From Formicarius rufipectus (Eukaryota > Chordata > Aves > Passeriformes > Formicariidae), in assembly GCA_013399695.1 (NCBI GenBank), contig VXAU01000308.1, forward strand, positions 50,334-114,333: DNA of 64,000 nt, in the 5' to 3' direction. The position numbers were made by a program, and so were the translations under genes. How positions within the stretch are numbered: position 1 is the stretch's first letter; every line of letters starts with the position of its first letter. Of this stretch, positions 1 through 12,644 are shown piece by piece. A model generated the notes under the pieces. That model worked only from the letters and a program-made list of their open reading frames with translations, was not told the DNA's origin and made no database searches.

Positions 1-1092
1 CAATATAAGCATTTTTTAAAATTGAAAATGCTTCTTTTTTATTATTATGTTGCTATAAATCTAGCGTTTTGGATTGCATGACATTAATACATATCTTTAC
101 TTAATTAGTCCGTAACTGTAAGATTTCCAGTGTTTCCAAAATGAGAGAAGTGTTATTTCACAGGATAAAATTTCTGTATTGTGCCGAACTCTGTGTTGCC
201 AGATTTCTGGATATATAGGGTGGGAGACATCTTAGTTCACACTTTTATGTTTCCTGCTGGCTGGGCAGTAGGCTGATTTTCCACACCTTTGTCCAGTAGC
301 TCTGAGATCCAATCTTCTTATTTATCCATTTGGTTGCTGAGATGAGCCAAGAGAGTAGTTGTTACATGAGCTATGTTCCAGTAGAAGATTTCTCTTCACT
401 AGGAATATCATTCCAGTATTTACTTAGACTTGTGATACTATGTAAGGTAACCTCATCACAAGGGAAAAATTTGCACTACACACATTTGGCCAGTTTATTA
501 CCTCTTAAAGTAATAAAATTGTTTAGAACATTTGTGGAATAGCTTAAAATAGCAGAGGAGAATGTGATTACCTTAATTGAGGGTTTAAAGGATTAACAGT
601 TTTAGATGTTATAGTCTGTATCTGAAAGTGAACCTGATATTTCAGTATTGAGTCTTTTGTGTTCTATTTGACAAAAACAAGAAAGTGTTAATTTTTTAGA
701 AGATCTTTCAAGTCTAACTTTATAATGGAACTATTTTTATTATTATTATTTGCATTCTCAGAATGAAACCATCAAAATTCCTTCAAGGGAGTGTTGTATT
801 TCCTAGCCGCTTCTAAAAACCCTCAGAAAAATTAGGTGAATGATTTTTCATATAAGCAGTCATTTATATGCTTATAGAACAAGATGTCCATGAAAAAAGA
901 CTTGTACAAATTCAGTTGATTTTAAGAAAATATTTGCAGCATGTAAGCTATGAAGAGGAATAAATTTAAATTAAGTGTCCAGTAATAGGATTTCTGTTCC
1001 TGATTTGAGGTATTGTTGATAATAATAAACATGGAATTACTTAACTTTTTAATAAGAAATTATTATTTATTATTGTTTTCTCTCTTTTACAG

Positions 1093-1192
1093 GCTGTTAA
1101 CAAATTCAAATCGTCTTACAACAACGAGAAATGCAGTCTGGGCTCTATCAAATCTTTGTAGAGGAAAGAACCCACCTCCAGACTTCAGTAAG
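1093..1192 (+). CDS. KPNA5: KPNA5 coding exon, first visible
   Basis: The 100-base exon follows a TTTTCTCTCTTTTACAG acceptor and ends at AAG|GTATAA. Its first base completes a codon from the upstream exon, which lies outside the window. It encodes LLTNSNRLTTTRN and the RNAVWALSNLCRG armadillo helix with its Trp and Asn groove residues. Confidence 0.93.
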
Positions 1193-4100
1193 GTATAATA
1201 AAGTAGTAATCTTGAGCAATCAGAAAGCTAAAGTGTATCTGTGTTTGTAATATTTTATTAAAAACAGAATCTTTGAATCTGGATGTTTTTATTGTCCTCA
1301 CACAGTTTTATCTATTTGTTGTATCTCTGAAAAATCATCTACTTTGACACCTATCAAAAATAAAATTGCATCACTTAAAAACTTGAGACTATAGTTAGTC
1401 AGATGCAAATAATAATTCACTGGTGTGAAATGATGGATAAGTTATACATTCAGCACTAAACCCTTTGGGGTTATTTTTTCTCCAGAAACATTTTAGAATA
1501 TGTGAGTTACGATTGAAGCCTCTTTAATTTTTTTTTGTTTTGTTTATTTTATGATTGCATGCTGCATGAATAACATTTTGAGTTTTCTGCTCTATCAAAT
1601 GCAGTTAAATGATGTATGATGACATCATTTATGTATGATGACAGAGGTGATTTGCCTGTATACTCCCCCCTTTTTTCTTCTCACTAGTATGTGGTTATAA
1701 AGACAGGACCACTGTAGACACTAGTAGGGGTTTTAGCTTCTTATTTTCATTATGAAGTCAATTCATGATAAGGTTAATGACATGGAAAAGCTGAATATTG
1801 GATATTCTGCTAAAAGAGAAGTTAAACTCTCTCCAGATTAATTTTAATGATTATCTATGTCATAAATTAGTAATTACTGTCATTACTAATTAATTCTTGA
1901 ACAGACATAAACAAAAAGAGTATCTCAAAATTGCTCTGCCTAAGTTATATCTTTTAGTAGTGTTTTGTTCTGGTAGTGAAAACCCAGTAAGATTTCTTGC
2001 TGCCTGAATACAAAACTTGAGAAAAAAAGGATGTCCTGTAGGCAACTGCTAATAAGAATAGGTCCTTTGCTTTTTGCCCTTTGCAATAGTACTGGTTAGA
2101 CTCATAATGGAAGCTGAATTTGCATAACCCATATAAGGTAAAGACTTAAGTTCTACTGAGAATATACCATTCCCAAACTGTACAGTAGAAACCTGTCAAG
2201 ATCCGAATGGTGTTAAGATGATCTAGTTTATTTGGCTTTGTCTGTGTGTTAAAGTTACCAGAGATTAAGGCTCGAGGGTTACAGCTGCAGGGAGAACTGA
2301 AATCAGACATTGCTTGTTTGATTGGTTTGGTGAGTGTTGGGCCCTCTGTGAACTACTCTGTGTTGATTATTACAAATAACTGCTGGTACTCCTACGAAGA
2401 CAGCAATAAAAAGCCAACTTTATTTGTTTGAGATTCTGTTCCCTGAGTGATTAAAGAAGCATCAATAATTCCTGATCATCTGGTTACCCATAAAAGCAGA
2501 TGTTTTTTGTTTAGGCTGAGCAATTATATACTTAATATAGTATCTAAACAAATAGGCTGTGAATCATAATTAATCCAATTTGCCAGTTTGAATTAGATAT
2601 TTAGTTTAATCAGAAAGTGTTCCACCTAGGTCCTGATTCACTAATGTGCTCATGTACTTTAGCAGTAAATAGTTTTGCAGGTTTCTGCCTTTGCAGAGTG
2701 TTTTCTGAAACTTGAAAAATATGTAACACCTAGTTTTATGCAGTATTTTTGTTTAACCTAGGTTGCTCCTTGCTTAAATGTTTTATCAAGACTGTTGTTC
2801 AGCAGTGATCCAGATGTATTAGCAGATGCTTGCTGGGCCCTCTCCTACCTTTCAGATGGTCCCAATGATAAAATTCAAGCTGTTATTGATTCTGGAGTGT
2901 GTCGAAGATTAGTAGAGCTGCTTATGTAAGTCTTTTCTTCACAAATAGATATCTTACAGTACTGTTAAAAATGAGTTGTGTTTTCTCTCCTCAAGTCTTA
3001 ATTTATTTTTGTGTAAAGTGATGAATATGAATTCAGTCTGAAACCTTTTAAGATGCTTGCTAGTTTGCTTGGCTCCTGGGATTATTCCTGAGAATGACAG
3101 TGAGAAAAATTTTTATTCAAAGTATTCCTTTATATTCTTTAGCATTTAATGTAGGATGTCATATATGTGTAGAAATAAAAGGGTGAAGACTGAAGACCAA
3201 AGCTGAATTGTAAATTAATTTCTCGTCTTACTTTTGTTTGAGTTTCACTGTTGTACTTTCCTTTCTTGGAGATATAATTCTAATACAGACTGTTTGTGGA
3301 CTCAACAAAGTCCAGAGGCAGGTTTGAGCCACTTAAGAACTATTCCAGTATGTGTGGTTTAGGTTTCATTATATTCTTAGAAAGGAAGAATGAATCCATG
3401 TGTTCACAAGGGACTGCAGAGTAGGTCGGGAATAGTTTTTCCCAGCATTGACAACTCAGCACACTTTCCTATGTCCAGAGAGGTGAGGTTGTGTTCTCTT
3501 CCATAGAAGCTGTTGGACAATTGAGTAATTTTCTCCCCCCACACCTCAGGCAATTGAATATGGTTTTCATCTGTACTGGCTTCTAGGATTATTGATTTAC
3601 AAAAGGGGGAATTATGCTTACAAAGAGGGGCTATTAAATTGTAGTGTACACTTAATAATACCCCTTTTCTATGGGTATTGAATGATGCATGTTCCAGTAT
3701 TGAATTTAATAATACTTGAGCTGGGTTAAACAGATCTGTGGGCAGACAAATTGCTCTAAGTTGTGTTGTTCTGTAGAGGTGCCCTTTCCTTGAATCAGCA
3801 ATGCAGTTGTGGGCTTGCAGTAGTCAAATTTGGCTAAATATGGGGAAAGTGTAATAAGTAATGCAGTATTTTCTATAAGTAAAAAGTTAGCACCTGAAGG
3901 AAACCATTGTTCACTGTAAATGCAAAATTATGCTTTAACACTTGGTAATATCAAGTAATTTCATATTTGTCTCTAGGCATAATGATTACAAGGTGGTATC
4001 CCCTGCATTAAGAGCAGTTGGAAATATTGTTACTGGGGATGATATCCAAACACAGGTAAGATTAGTTGATTGAAGAAAAAATATTTGGCAAGACAGAAGT

Positions 4101-7100
4101 TTGTAAAAACTGTGACACAGTACATGTCCAGTATAGGTATCTGCATATGTCACTGAAAGAGACTCTGTAGAAATCTATTGTTAATTTGACAGCTTTGGCT
4201 GCTGTTTTAAATCTTAAATTAATGCAAGAATGAACATTTTTTTATGGCATTGTAGATAGTGGGTTGCTTTGTTCCTGTGTGGTACTTTGACTGTAGCTGC
4301 CATTTCTTTTTTTCCCCCCTTCCTTACTGGGAGTTCGGTTAGTTATTATGGTTCTCCTTTTTTGAGTCTTCGAAGGCAGTTGAAGTTTTCACTTGTAAGC
4401 AACAGTGATACTTGATTTGTCTATGAATTTGTATGTGATAAGCTTACTGATGTAATTTGTTCTAAAGATTTATTTTCTTAATTTTATGCAAAGTAATTGA
4501 GTTTGAAGCAATACAGGAAATATGAAGAGAGGTCCTGCTTTAAAAAGAATTGTGTCTAAAAGGCAGACAGAATTAGTGTAAAAGGAAAATAAGGAAAAAA
4601 GTTAATTACATAATTTGTGGGCAAAATCTTCCCTTCTAGAGCTGAGGAAGTGAACAGAAAACCTTTGACTCTTAAAAAATAAATAGCAAGTAACTCTACA
4701 AATTAGATGTACACTTCTCAGTGTTATTTTTTAACCTTAAGTAGCCTTATTTAGTCTTGCTGTTGTCAGTCTTTTGGTCTTATTTATTTGAAGGCAGATT
4801 GTTTGGACTTGCTGGATTGTCTGTTCACACACAAGTGCATTGAACACTTAAATTTTGCAGGCTGTTGCCTGTGATACTTTGTATAATATAAATGTGTTGC
4901 AAAATCTTTTGAAGTAATATGGAAAATAGCCATATCTTTATATATATGTGTATATTGCACAAGCTGATACATATGTATTTTGTACAACCCAATTTTCAAT
5001 TCTCAAATCATTTTAGGTGATTCTAAACTGCTCTGCGTTGCCCTGTCTCTTGCATTTGCTTAGTAGTCCCAAGGAATCTATTAGAAAAGAAGCCTGCTGG
5101 ACTGTTTCTAATATAACTGCAGGAAACAGAGCTCAGATTCAGGTAAAGCCTGTGAATTTATTACTTGGTTGGTTTTGTTTTCATTTTACTACTTCACTTG
5201 ATTTTCCTTCACAGGAACAAATAAGTAGATACTGCACTGACTCTGCATTATATGTTTTAGTCTATAATTTTACCTAACTTAAATATTTTCTTNNNNTTTA
5301 GATTTGATATGAAGACTTATATTTTTCCTTGTGTGAGCATGATCTACAGCTACATTCTCTATAACTTAGTTCTGCATTGTAATATATGAATTAAAGTAAT
5401 AAGAAACTTCCCGCTTTTTTTAAAGTTGAAGGGAAACATCCTGCACAAACTTGTTGAGAGAAAAGTGGAAATGTTGGACATTTTTCTTGGATAAAAAAAC
5501 CCTGTGTGCTTTCATCAATGCTGAGTTGCATATTTTGTGGAAATTTCTAAATCATGACTATTGTTTCAAGTGTCTGGAGCTACCTGAAAAAGGTTCTGAT
5601 TGATAAAAATGAGAATTCTGAATCAGGGGACATGTTTCAATACGATTTTTCCCCCTTCTATTTCAGTCAGAGATGAAAATGTCACTTATTGATGTAATTT
5701 AAAATACATAATGAAGTCTCCAATTGGAGACCATAGTCTTTCTATGGAGACCTTAAAGTTCAAAGTGAGATTTTTGTCCTGAGGTTTGATCTTCAGGTCA
5801 AAAACTCAGGATGTGCTTTATGATTTTTAAGTGGGCCAATCCAGTAAGCACTGTTCTGTCAACCAGAAATAGGGAAATTGAAAAAGAAGGTGTTCTGATG
5901 GCTGCTGCAGTGCAATGTTGGAATAGTTCTGAATTTCAGTTTAATGTTTCCAGTTTGTATGGCACCTTCTGAAAAAACATCCTTTGCTTTTATATGAGAA
6001 GGCATCATTAACTCATTACCATAACATTAATTTTTGTAAAATACTACTATTTCATCTCTTAGGCTGTTATAGATGCAAATATTTTTCCAATATTGATTGA
6101 AATTCTTCAAAAAGCTGAATTTCGCACCAGAAAAGAAGCAGCATGGGCGATAACCAATGCAACATCAGGAGGAACCCCTGAACAGATCAGGTAAGCTTGT
6201 GTATGTTAATATTTTCTCTGCTTAAGTATCTTCTAGAATTTCTGCATTTGAATCTTGACAGTCAGAGCAACAAAATCCTAAACATAGCCCCAATTCCTTG
6301 GAACTGTACAGGGACTAAACATAGACATTTAGAAAAATTAGAGAAGTACATGCCACAAATTTAATAAATTGATTGATACTGCTTTGTTTCAGTGGTATTA
6401 CACTTAAGGCTTTCACAGAGTTATCTTCCAGAGCTGATATTACTTCGTCACACACAACTGGAACAGTTCACTAACAGTTTCAGTGTTTGAAAATGTAAAG
6501 CATTGGAAGAGTTGTTTAGAAACCATGTGCAGTGGGATTGTATATTTGTGGAGAGGTTTTTTATAACAAAAGTAAGTACCAATGGCAGTAGACTGGCATG
6601 TCAGAATAAACGTACTGGATTATCAATTCTTCTTTCCCCCTCCCTCTGTTTTTCTTCTGTTACAAAGGTATTTGGTAGCACTAGGTTGTACGAAGCCTCT
6701 TTGTGACCTCCTGACTGTAATGGATTCAAAAATAGTACAGGTGGCTTTAAATGGACTTGAAAATATTCTGCGTCTTGGAGAACAAGAGTCTAAGCAAAAT
6801 GGAATGGGCATTAATCCTTATTGTGCCCTTATAGAGGAAGCATATGGTAAGAAAATACTTCTTGTAAAACTACATACCTCAGCTTCTTTATTCCAGACTG
6901 TAAAAAACAGAACCATTGTGAGTAATTTTGAAATTTGTAGGTAAGTTTAATATAAGAATTACTTCAAGCATATGCAGACATAAAGTATAATAAAGAATTG
7001 TAACATGGTAGGGAAAATGGTTAAATACAGAAAACATCTGGGTGTTCATCTGCGGTCTGTTAATGAAATGTCCCTCTAGAGAAACATTCTGAGAAGTATT

Positions 7101-8619
7101 TAACACAATCTATTGGAACCATGCTTTGCATAAGTTTATCAGCCATTCCTAAATATATTTTTCATTACTTCAGTACATAGTTCTGTCTGGTACAGTTCCA
7201 TTACCAACAGGGATTCAAGATAAGTGTTTACTGATTCCCAAAGCTGGATCACTTTTTGGCATAGTAAATATCAGTAACAGCAAAATAAACTTCAGGTCAT
7301 AAAACTAATTAAGTTTTTCTTTGTGAAAGTATTTTGTTCTGTTTCTTCTTCTAAGAGTTACTGAATTAAACCATGTATCAAAACTAATTTGTGGAATTTC
7401 AGGACTGGGAGCTTTTGATTTACCAAAATCAGTGTTAATTTTGGTTTATAATGAAATTGGCATTACTTATGGAGAGTTATCTTTTTTGTAGTTCTGACAT
7501 AACAAAATTGGCAGACATTTGTATTTCAGGAACTGCTAGTGACAGTTTAGCTGTCATTATATCTGATTAGATGGTACTGACTTTTTCGTAAAGCATTTTT
7601 AAATCTGAATTTCTTTTTTACAGAGTTCAATTTCTAAAATCAAGTGCATACTTGAAAAACTTTGCAATTTAATGTGTAAGAAGAATAAGTACTGAATACT
7701 TTAATGGAATTTATTCCTCTTCCAGATTATTGAATGTCAGTTCTCTTTTTTCTTTTACCACTTAAGCATAGACTGCTGAAGCTGCAGGGTAAATGCAAGA
7801 AGGGAAAACAGCTAATTATATCACCCTCCTTGCTTTGGCCTCTGCAGTCCCCAGAAGAGTTCATATGACCTCCTTCTAATCCAACTTAAGTGAAAACTGA
7901 ATTATCTTAAATAGCTAAACAGGAGTTTAGTATCAGCCTGACTGCCAAACAATTCAGCCAACAGAGCAGAGGCTACATCCTCTGGCTTGCAAACAATAAG
8001 CCTTTGGAAAGATAAATCTCACAGTTACATTTGGAAAAAGATGACCAGATTGTGCCCAGTGACAACTTCATAATAAGAGATAGACTTGGGGAAGATTCAA
8101 AGAGTTAAAGAAAAGAAACAGGGATGTGAAAAATTGCTATAGCAAACAGTTTTATGCTATCCTAATTCTATAAAGATTCAATTTCTTTGTAGGTATGGCA
8201 TATGTCTTTGGAGATGCTACAGCCTTCTCCTTAGTTTAATTGGTATGCTTTTAGCATAGTTTTAATATTACATGGATTAGGAAATTAGCAATCAATTATA
8301 TTGAATGAATTGAGGTGATTTGGGGTTGCACTTTTTAAAAAGTAGTACCACTATGCTATAAGCTGTTTCCCTTTGAATTCATAATTCATTTAAGCAACTT
8401 GATTTTTGAAAATGTTCTATTTTGAATTTAGGACTTGACAAAATTGAATTTCTTCAGAGGCATGAAAATCAAGAGATCTACCAAAAGGCTTTTGAACTCA
8501 TAGAACATTATTTTGGTGTTGAAGAAGAGGACTCTAGTATTGCACCTCAGGTGGATGAAAGTCAGCAGCAGTTTGTGTTTCAACAGCAAGAGGCTCCAAT
8601 GGAGGGTTTCCAACTCTAA
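1093..8619 (+). CDS. KPNA5: KPNA5 (importin subunit alpha-6), 3' part: seven coding exons
   Basis: Importin alpha is the cytoplasmic adaptor that binds classical nuclear localisation signals and hands cargo to importin beta for nuclear import. Coding segments are 1093-1192, 2762-2925, 3977-4055, 5017-5142, 6063-6190, 6668-6846 and 8432-8619. They join without a frame break and encode about 320 residues, the C-terminal 60 percent of a family member of roughly 540 residues; the N-terminal IBB domain and first repeats lie upstream of the window. Successive armadillo repeats carry the Trp and Asn residues that line the NLS groove (RNAVWALSNL, ADACWALSYL, KEACWTVSNI, KEAAWAITNA). The C-terminus ends in the family's EAPMEGFQL-type tail. 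KPNA1, KPNA5 and KPNA6 are close paralogues; I choose KPNA5 from the C-terminal wording and from the neighbours FAM162B, GPRC6A and RFX6. An NNNN gap sits in one intron and does not touch an exon. Confidence 0.93.
2762..2925 (+). CDS. KPNA5: KPNA5 coding exon
   Basis: The 164-base exon runs from a TTTAACCTAG acceptor to AT|GTAAGT, splitting the ATG codon of LMHND. It encodes VAPCLNVLSRL and the ADACWALSYLSDG armadillo repeat. Confidence 0.93.
3977..4055 (+). CDS. KPNA5: KPNA5 coding exon
   Basis: The 79-base exon lies between a TTTGTCTCTAG acceptor and CAG|GTAAGA. It encodes HNDYKVVSPALRAVGNIVTG and the GDDIQTQ segment, which matches the importin alpha family. Confidence 0.93.
5017..5142 (+). 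CDS. KPNA5: KPNA5 coding exon
   Basis: The 126-base exon has 42 codons, phase 0 at both ends, an ATTTTAG acceptor and a CAG|GTAAAG donor. It encodes VILNCSALPCLLHLL and the KEACWTVSNITAG repeat. Confidence 0.93.
5293..5296. other. Assembly gap of four N
   Basis: Four undetermined bases lie in the KPNA5 intron after the exon ending at 5142. They do not affect any exon. Confidence 1.
6063..6190 (+). CDS. KPNA5: KPNA5 coding exon
   Basis: The 128-base exon runs from a TTTCATCTCTTAG acceptor to CAG|GTAAGC and splits an Arg codon. It encodes AVIDANIFPILIEILQKAEF and the KEAAWAITNATSGG repeat. Confidence 0.93.
6668..6846 (+). CDS. KPNA5: KPNA5 coding exon
   Basis: The 179-base exon runs from a TGTTACAAAG acceptor to TATG|GTAAGA. 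It encodes YLVALGCTKPLCDLLTVMDS, the VALNGLENILRLGE helix and the EEAYG segment, whose Gly codon is split with the final exon. Confidence 0.93.
6847..8431. other. KPNA5 last intron
   Basis: I see no gene, RNA or recognisable mobile element in this 1.6 kb stretch. The part around 7,770-8,030 is less AT-rich than its surroundings but matches nothing I know. Confidence 0.5.
8432..8619 (+). CDS. KPNA5: KPNA5 terminal coding exon with stop
   Basis: The segment follows a TTTGAATTTAG acceptor and ends in TAA at 8617-8619. It encodes LDKIEFLQRHENQEIYQKAF, then the acidic HYFGVEEEDSS stretch and the QQQFVFQQQEAPMEGFQL C-terminus. This tail region binds the CAS export receptor in the family. Confidence 0.95.
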
Positions 8620-11600
8620 ACTGCTGAAGTGAGCACACACATAAAATTTAAATACTTTTACGGTTTGAGTTTTGGTGTTTTGGTTTTTTATTCTCAGAGG
8701 TCTTTTCTTCATGGCCAGAGTTAGAGGAAAAGCTGAATATGTTTTGCAGAAATAGATGAAGAAGCAGCTCATGCACTTTTATATATTGCGTTAGAGACAA
8801 CTGTTCTCTGTTTTGTATTTGTGTTTTTCATTGTCTCCTATGTAAAGAAAACAACTGTGAGTAATTATGTCTCAAAGCATTAAATGTGATTTAACAAGAT
8901 CTGTTAAGCTAAGACTTGATAGAATTTTAGGTAGTTCTGAATTTTTCATGTAGTCTCAAACTTCATATCAGCAATACAGTTACTGACAGTTGCATTTTTG
9001 GCAGTAAGCTTGACTTGCCCAGTCTCTATCAAATCTACCTCTTGTATTGAAGCAAAAACATTGCTTCAAAACGAAGGCATGAAATAAAGAAAAGCTTATA
9101 AGAAGCTGAATTGGAATGTGAAAAATATTTATTTAAATTGTGAAACTTTTATGCATTACTTACTTTACAACACACTTGGAATTTATTTATAAAATGTATT
9201 TAAATACATAATAGATATACATATATAATGCTAATTAGCTAATATAATATTGAATATATGAAAAAGCTTTTTTGAATTATGTGGAAGAAGAATATTTCAG
9301 AAGTTTTCAAATTGGAATCAGCAGAGAACTTGCTGGTCATTCCATGTTGGCTCTGTAATGAAAGCTGCTAAATGGCATTACAAGTCAGCCACAACTGCAG
9401 TACTTTGCAGTGGAAGCAATTGCTGTAGTTACCACAAGAATGCTGCAATTATGAATGACAGAGATGGTGATTTGCACAAATCACCAAGCAGATGGTTTAT
9501 AGCTCTCTTCTGTCAAAATGTGGTAACACCACTTTAGTTTGAGAAACATTGCAATATTTGCCTTTCTAGTACAGTAGCTTCTTAAAAGTTTAGACTGTAG
9601 GTGTTGTTTTTTGACCAAATATGCTACCGCCACTTGAATTGTTCCTTAAGTTAATGAATTCAGTTTTCTTTTGATAAGACAATAGAAATACTCCTTTCCA
9701 GTTGAATGAAAAGTTTGTTATACTGTAAATAGCATTAAGTATGTGGACACCAAAACTAACTAGAAGTTGTTGTCATCTAAATATTTAGGCTCTACAATAT
9801 ACAGTGTTTGCTGTTAAACACTAAAAGAAATAGAATTCTAATATTTACGTTAATAGTTTTGAATACTGAAAAATGTATGCTCTGCTTCAACTTGCATATA
9901 AATAGTGTTTCTGGTGTATTAGTAGTATATCTCATTTGGATAAATTAATACTTTGGGTTATCTCTGAAGTATTGCTATTTTCAATTACCTGTAATTAATG
10001 TATTAACATCAGACTCCTTGGTTAAGTGAAATCCTTGACATATGAGAGCATTTCATGCTTCATAAAAAGCTGCAGTTTAAACTTCAAATCACTCACCTAT
10101 GGCACTGTGCTTATCACTAAACAATATTTTAATGCACTGAAAAATACAGGTTAAAGGTGGTATCATTTACACAGTACCATTTTATATTTAGAATTTTTTT
10201 TACATGCAAGTTATGATTCTAAGGTGTTTCACTTTGATGTTACAGCAATATAGTCTATATCGTATTTGAATGTGGGACTTGAAGTGGATTTTCTAAGATT
10301 AATGGTCAGTTTTGACTAAGATATAACTGGGAGGGAAGAAACCTCCCTTTAAAGTCTTTTTAGTGGAAGATAGAAGTGTATATAGGAGTGCTGTTACTTT
10401 ATGAACTCTGAATATTGAGATATTTTAGCAAATGACACTTTAAACCTAGATTTGTACAGCATACAACAGTTTTGAATAGTGTAGTAATATGGAGTACAGC
10501 TGCCAAATTTTCATATAATGTTAGGTGATTGTACTTACGCCCTTTTTACTCTCATAGGTTTAGGTTTTCATACACCAACCTTTCTTCTTTCGTGTGCTCC
10601 CTCCTTCACCCCCCATATATCAAAGTACAGGGTAACATTCATGGAAATCTACCAAGATTAGTAGCAAATGCTGAATTCCAATATTATTTTAGTGTAAAAA
10701 AAATATTCAGGTAACAGGGTATTCCTTTGTTCCTAACCACCTTGTTTTGATAACAACCAGCTGTGCCTGCTCTTTATTTGAAGAACCCTGTAAAAACTAC
10801 ATTGATAAGCCTCTCTAAACCAAATCTGAACTATGAAAATCATGATTGAAAGACTTGAAAATGAAGAAATGAGGGGACATTTAAAGTATTCTGTTTGTTT
10901 AAATGGAATGTCTTCAGTTGTATGGATATATTATTCTATATGTGTGAACGGTTAATGACTGCACTTTACGCATTTAGATAAACGATATTTCATGCCTCTA
11001 ATACATTTAAATGGAGCGGTTTAAAAGGGAAGTAAAATTGATGGACTTTTAATAATGAAAATGATTATTTAAACTCAGTATTTGGTTTAGCTTAAAATTG
11101 TTGAAAAATAATAACAAAACTGTTTAAAGGATAAATATACAGGATGGTCTCCTGTATTTTATCACTGGGTTTACATCATACTTTGTTAAAAGCACAAAAA
11201 TGAACAGTATAAAACCAGCGATTATTACTTAAGATCAGCTCTGTTGTACTTATTTGCAGATAGGGGCATGATTGTGATGATGTTGCCTAAACAGATGAAA
11301 CCGATGTGGAGAGAAAAGCAAAATAGAATCACGATATGAAAATCACTTAAAGTTTGATATTTAATATGGAATCTGAAGTGGCCCACCAGTTATGAGGACT
11401 ATGTAAAAATACAGGGTTCTGGTTTTAATGAAAAGGATACCATTTGTTCTGCTTAAACGTGAATACTAACTAGCTAATCTATGCAATTATGCAGAGCATA
11501 AGATTTTTTTTATTAGTTCCCTCCTCTTGTTACACTGAATCGTATCTGATTTTTTTGTCGTTGCACTTTTGTCCAAGGACTGGTTCATACAGCTTTTTAA

Positions 11601-12090
11601 TTTTCTAGTATTTGCTTTAAACACTGTTTCTAGCAGCAATCAGAAAATAGTGATAATGTTGGCACAGAAATGTTAGCTGTAGAACAAGTTTGCAACTGGA
11701 AACTATTTATTGTTGGGCCTGTCTTTAAGAAAATAGTAAAGATGCACTATTGCCATTCCTGTACAGTTAATTCTCAGTTGGCTTAAATTTATTAAATTGT
11801 ACAACTGAGAATTTTTCTAATAGGTCTGTAAATGGATATGTGACCTTCATGACCTCAAGAGTTCACTGAAATCTGAAATGAGAAATTTCAGTTACTTGTG
11901 GCACAGTGTCTTCATATAATGTGTGGAAAACCATATTACCTATATTAACTTCAGATAGTAATAGCGCATCTTTAAATCCAGGCCAAAGGCTCATTACTGT
12001 AACAGAGCACGTATTAGTAGTATGCAATATTATGGAATGTTAAATCTCCAAATACCATACAGAAACCAATAAAACCTATTTTACAGATGT
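8620..12090 (+). other. KPNA5: Probable KPNA5 3' UTR with alternative poly(A) signals
   Basis: About 3.4 kb without coding potential follows the stop. AATAAA hexamers on the plus strand lie at 9083-9088 (short form), 12068-12073 (long form) and 12395-12400. The region is AT-rich and contains no CR1 that I can see. UTR extent is inferred from the signals alone. Confidence 0.5.
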
Positions 12091-12104
12091 TTATTGTTTT
12101 TATT
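12068..12104. terminator. Opposing poly(A) signals of KPNA5 (+) and FAM162B (-)
   Basis: AATAAA on the plus strand (12068-12073) is followed by TTTATT at 12090-12095 and 12099-12104, which read AATAAA on the minus strand. These are the first canonical signals below the FAM162B stop, so the two convergent genes could end in the same 40 bases. Confidence 0.5.
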
Positions 12105-12545
12105 CAGTGGTCCAATGAGTGTGGATTCTTAAACTAGAAAATGCAAATGCCATTTTGAATACAGCATTGATGTAAATGAGTTCAAACTGGCTGATTTGTG
12201 TACTGAAAAACTAGGTACTGCCACCAGACAGAAATCTTCTTGCCTTTAAGTATTTTGTAATTATTTAACCAAAGATACCCAATATTCCTACAAAACTACC
12301 TCATCTCCTTTAAAATGAATTACTGCTTTTAATCATATGCAAAACATTCTAACTGATTTTAATTATGTGCAACAAATACACCGAATACCTCTCTAATAAA
12401 AGAGGCCCTCCCTTTTCGTGATGCTTTAACTACCCTAATTGGCTCCAGTGTATGCATACTAGTCCATTTATGGGTGAAACTCATTAATCGCCCTCAGCAA
12501 CAGTTAATTTTGGTCCTACAAGGACATTTGGCATTTCATACGAAG

Positions 12546-12644
12546 TTACTTTGCCTTTGACTCCGCGGCTAGCGCAGCCTCCTTCCGCCACTTGGCCTTC
12601 TTTGCCAAGTTCCAGCTTGTTAAGGACTCATGACGTGCAGCAGC
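12546..12644 (-). CDS. FAM162B: FAM162B terminal coding exon
   Basis: On the minus strand the exon follows a TACTTCCACAG acceptor and ends in TAA at 12548-12546. Its 32 codons contain RHESLTSWNLAKKAKWRKE, a near match to the human C-terminus. Confidence 0.92.
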   Translation of the reverse strand, partial: AAARHESLTSWNLAKKAKWRKEAALAAESKAK

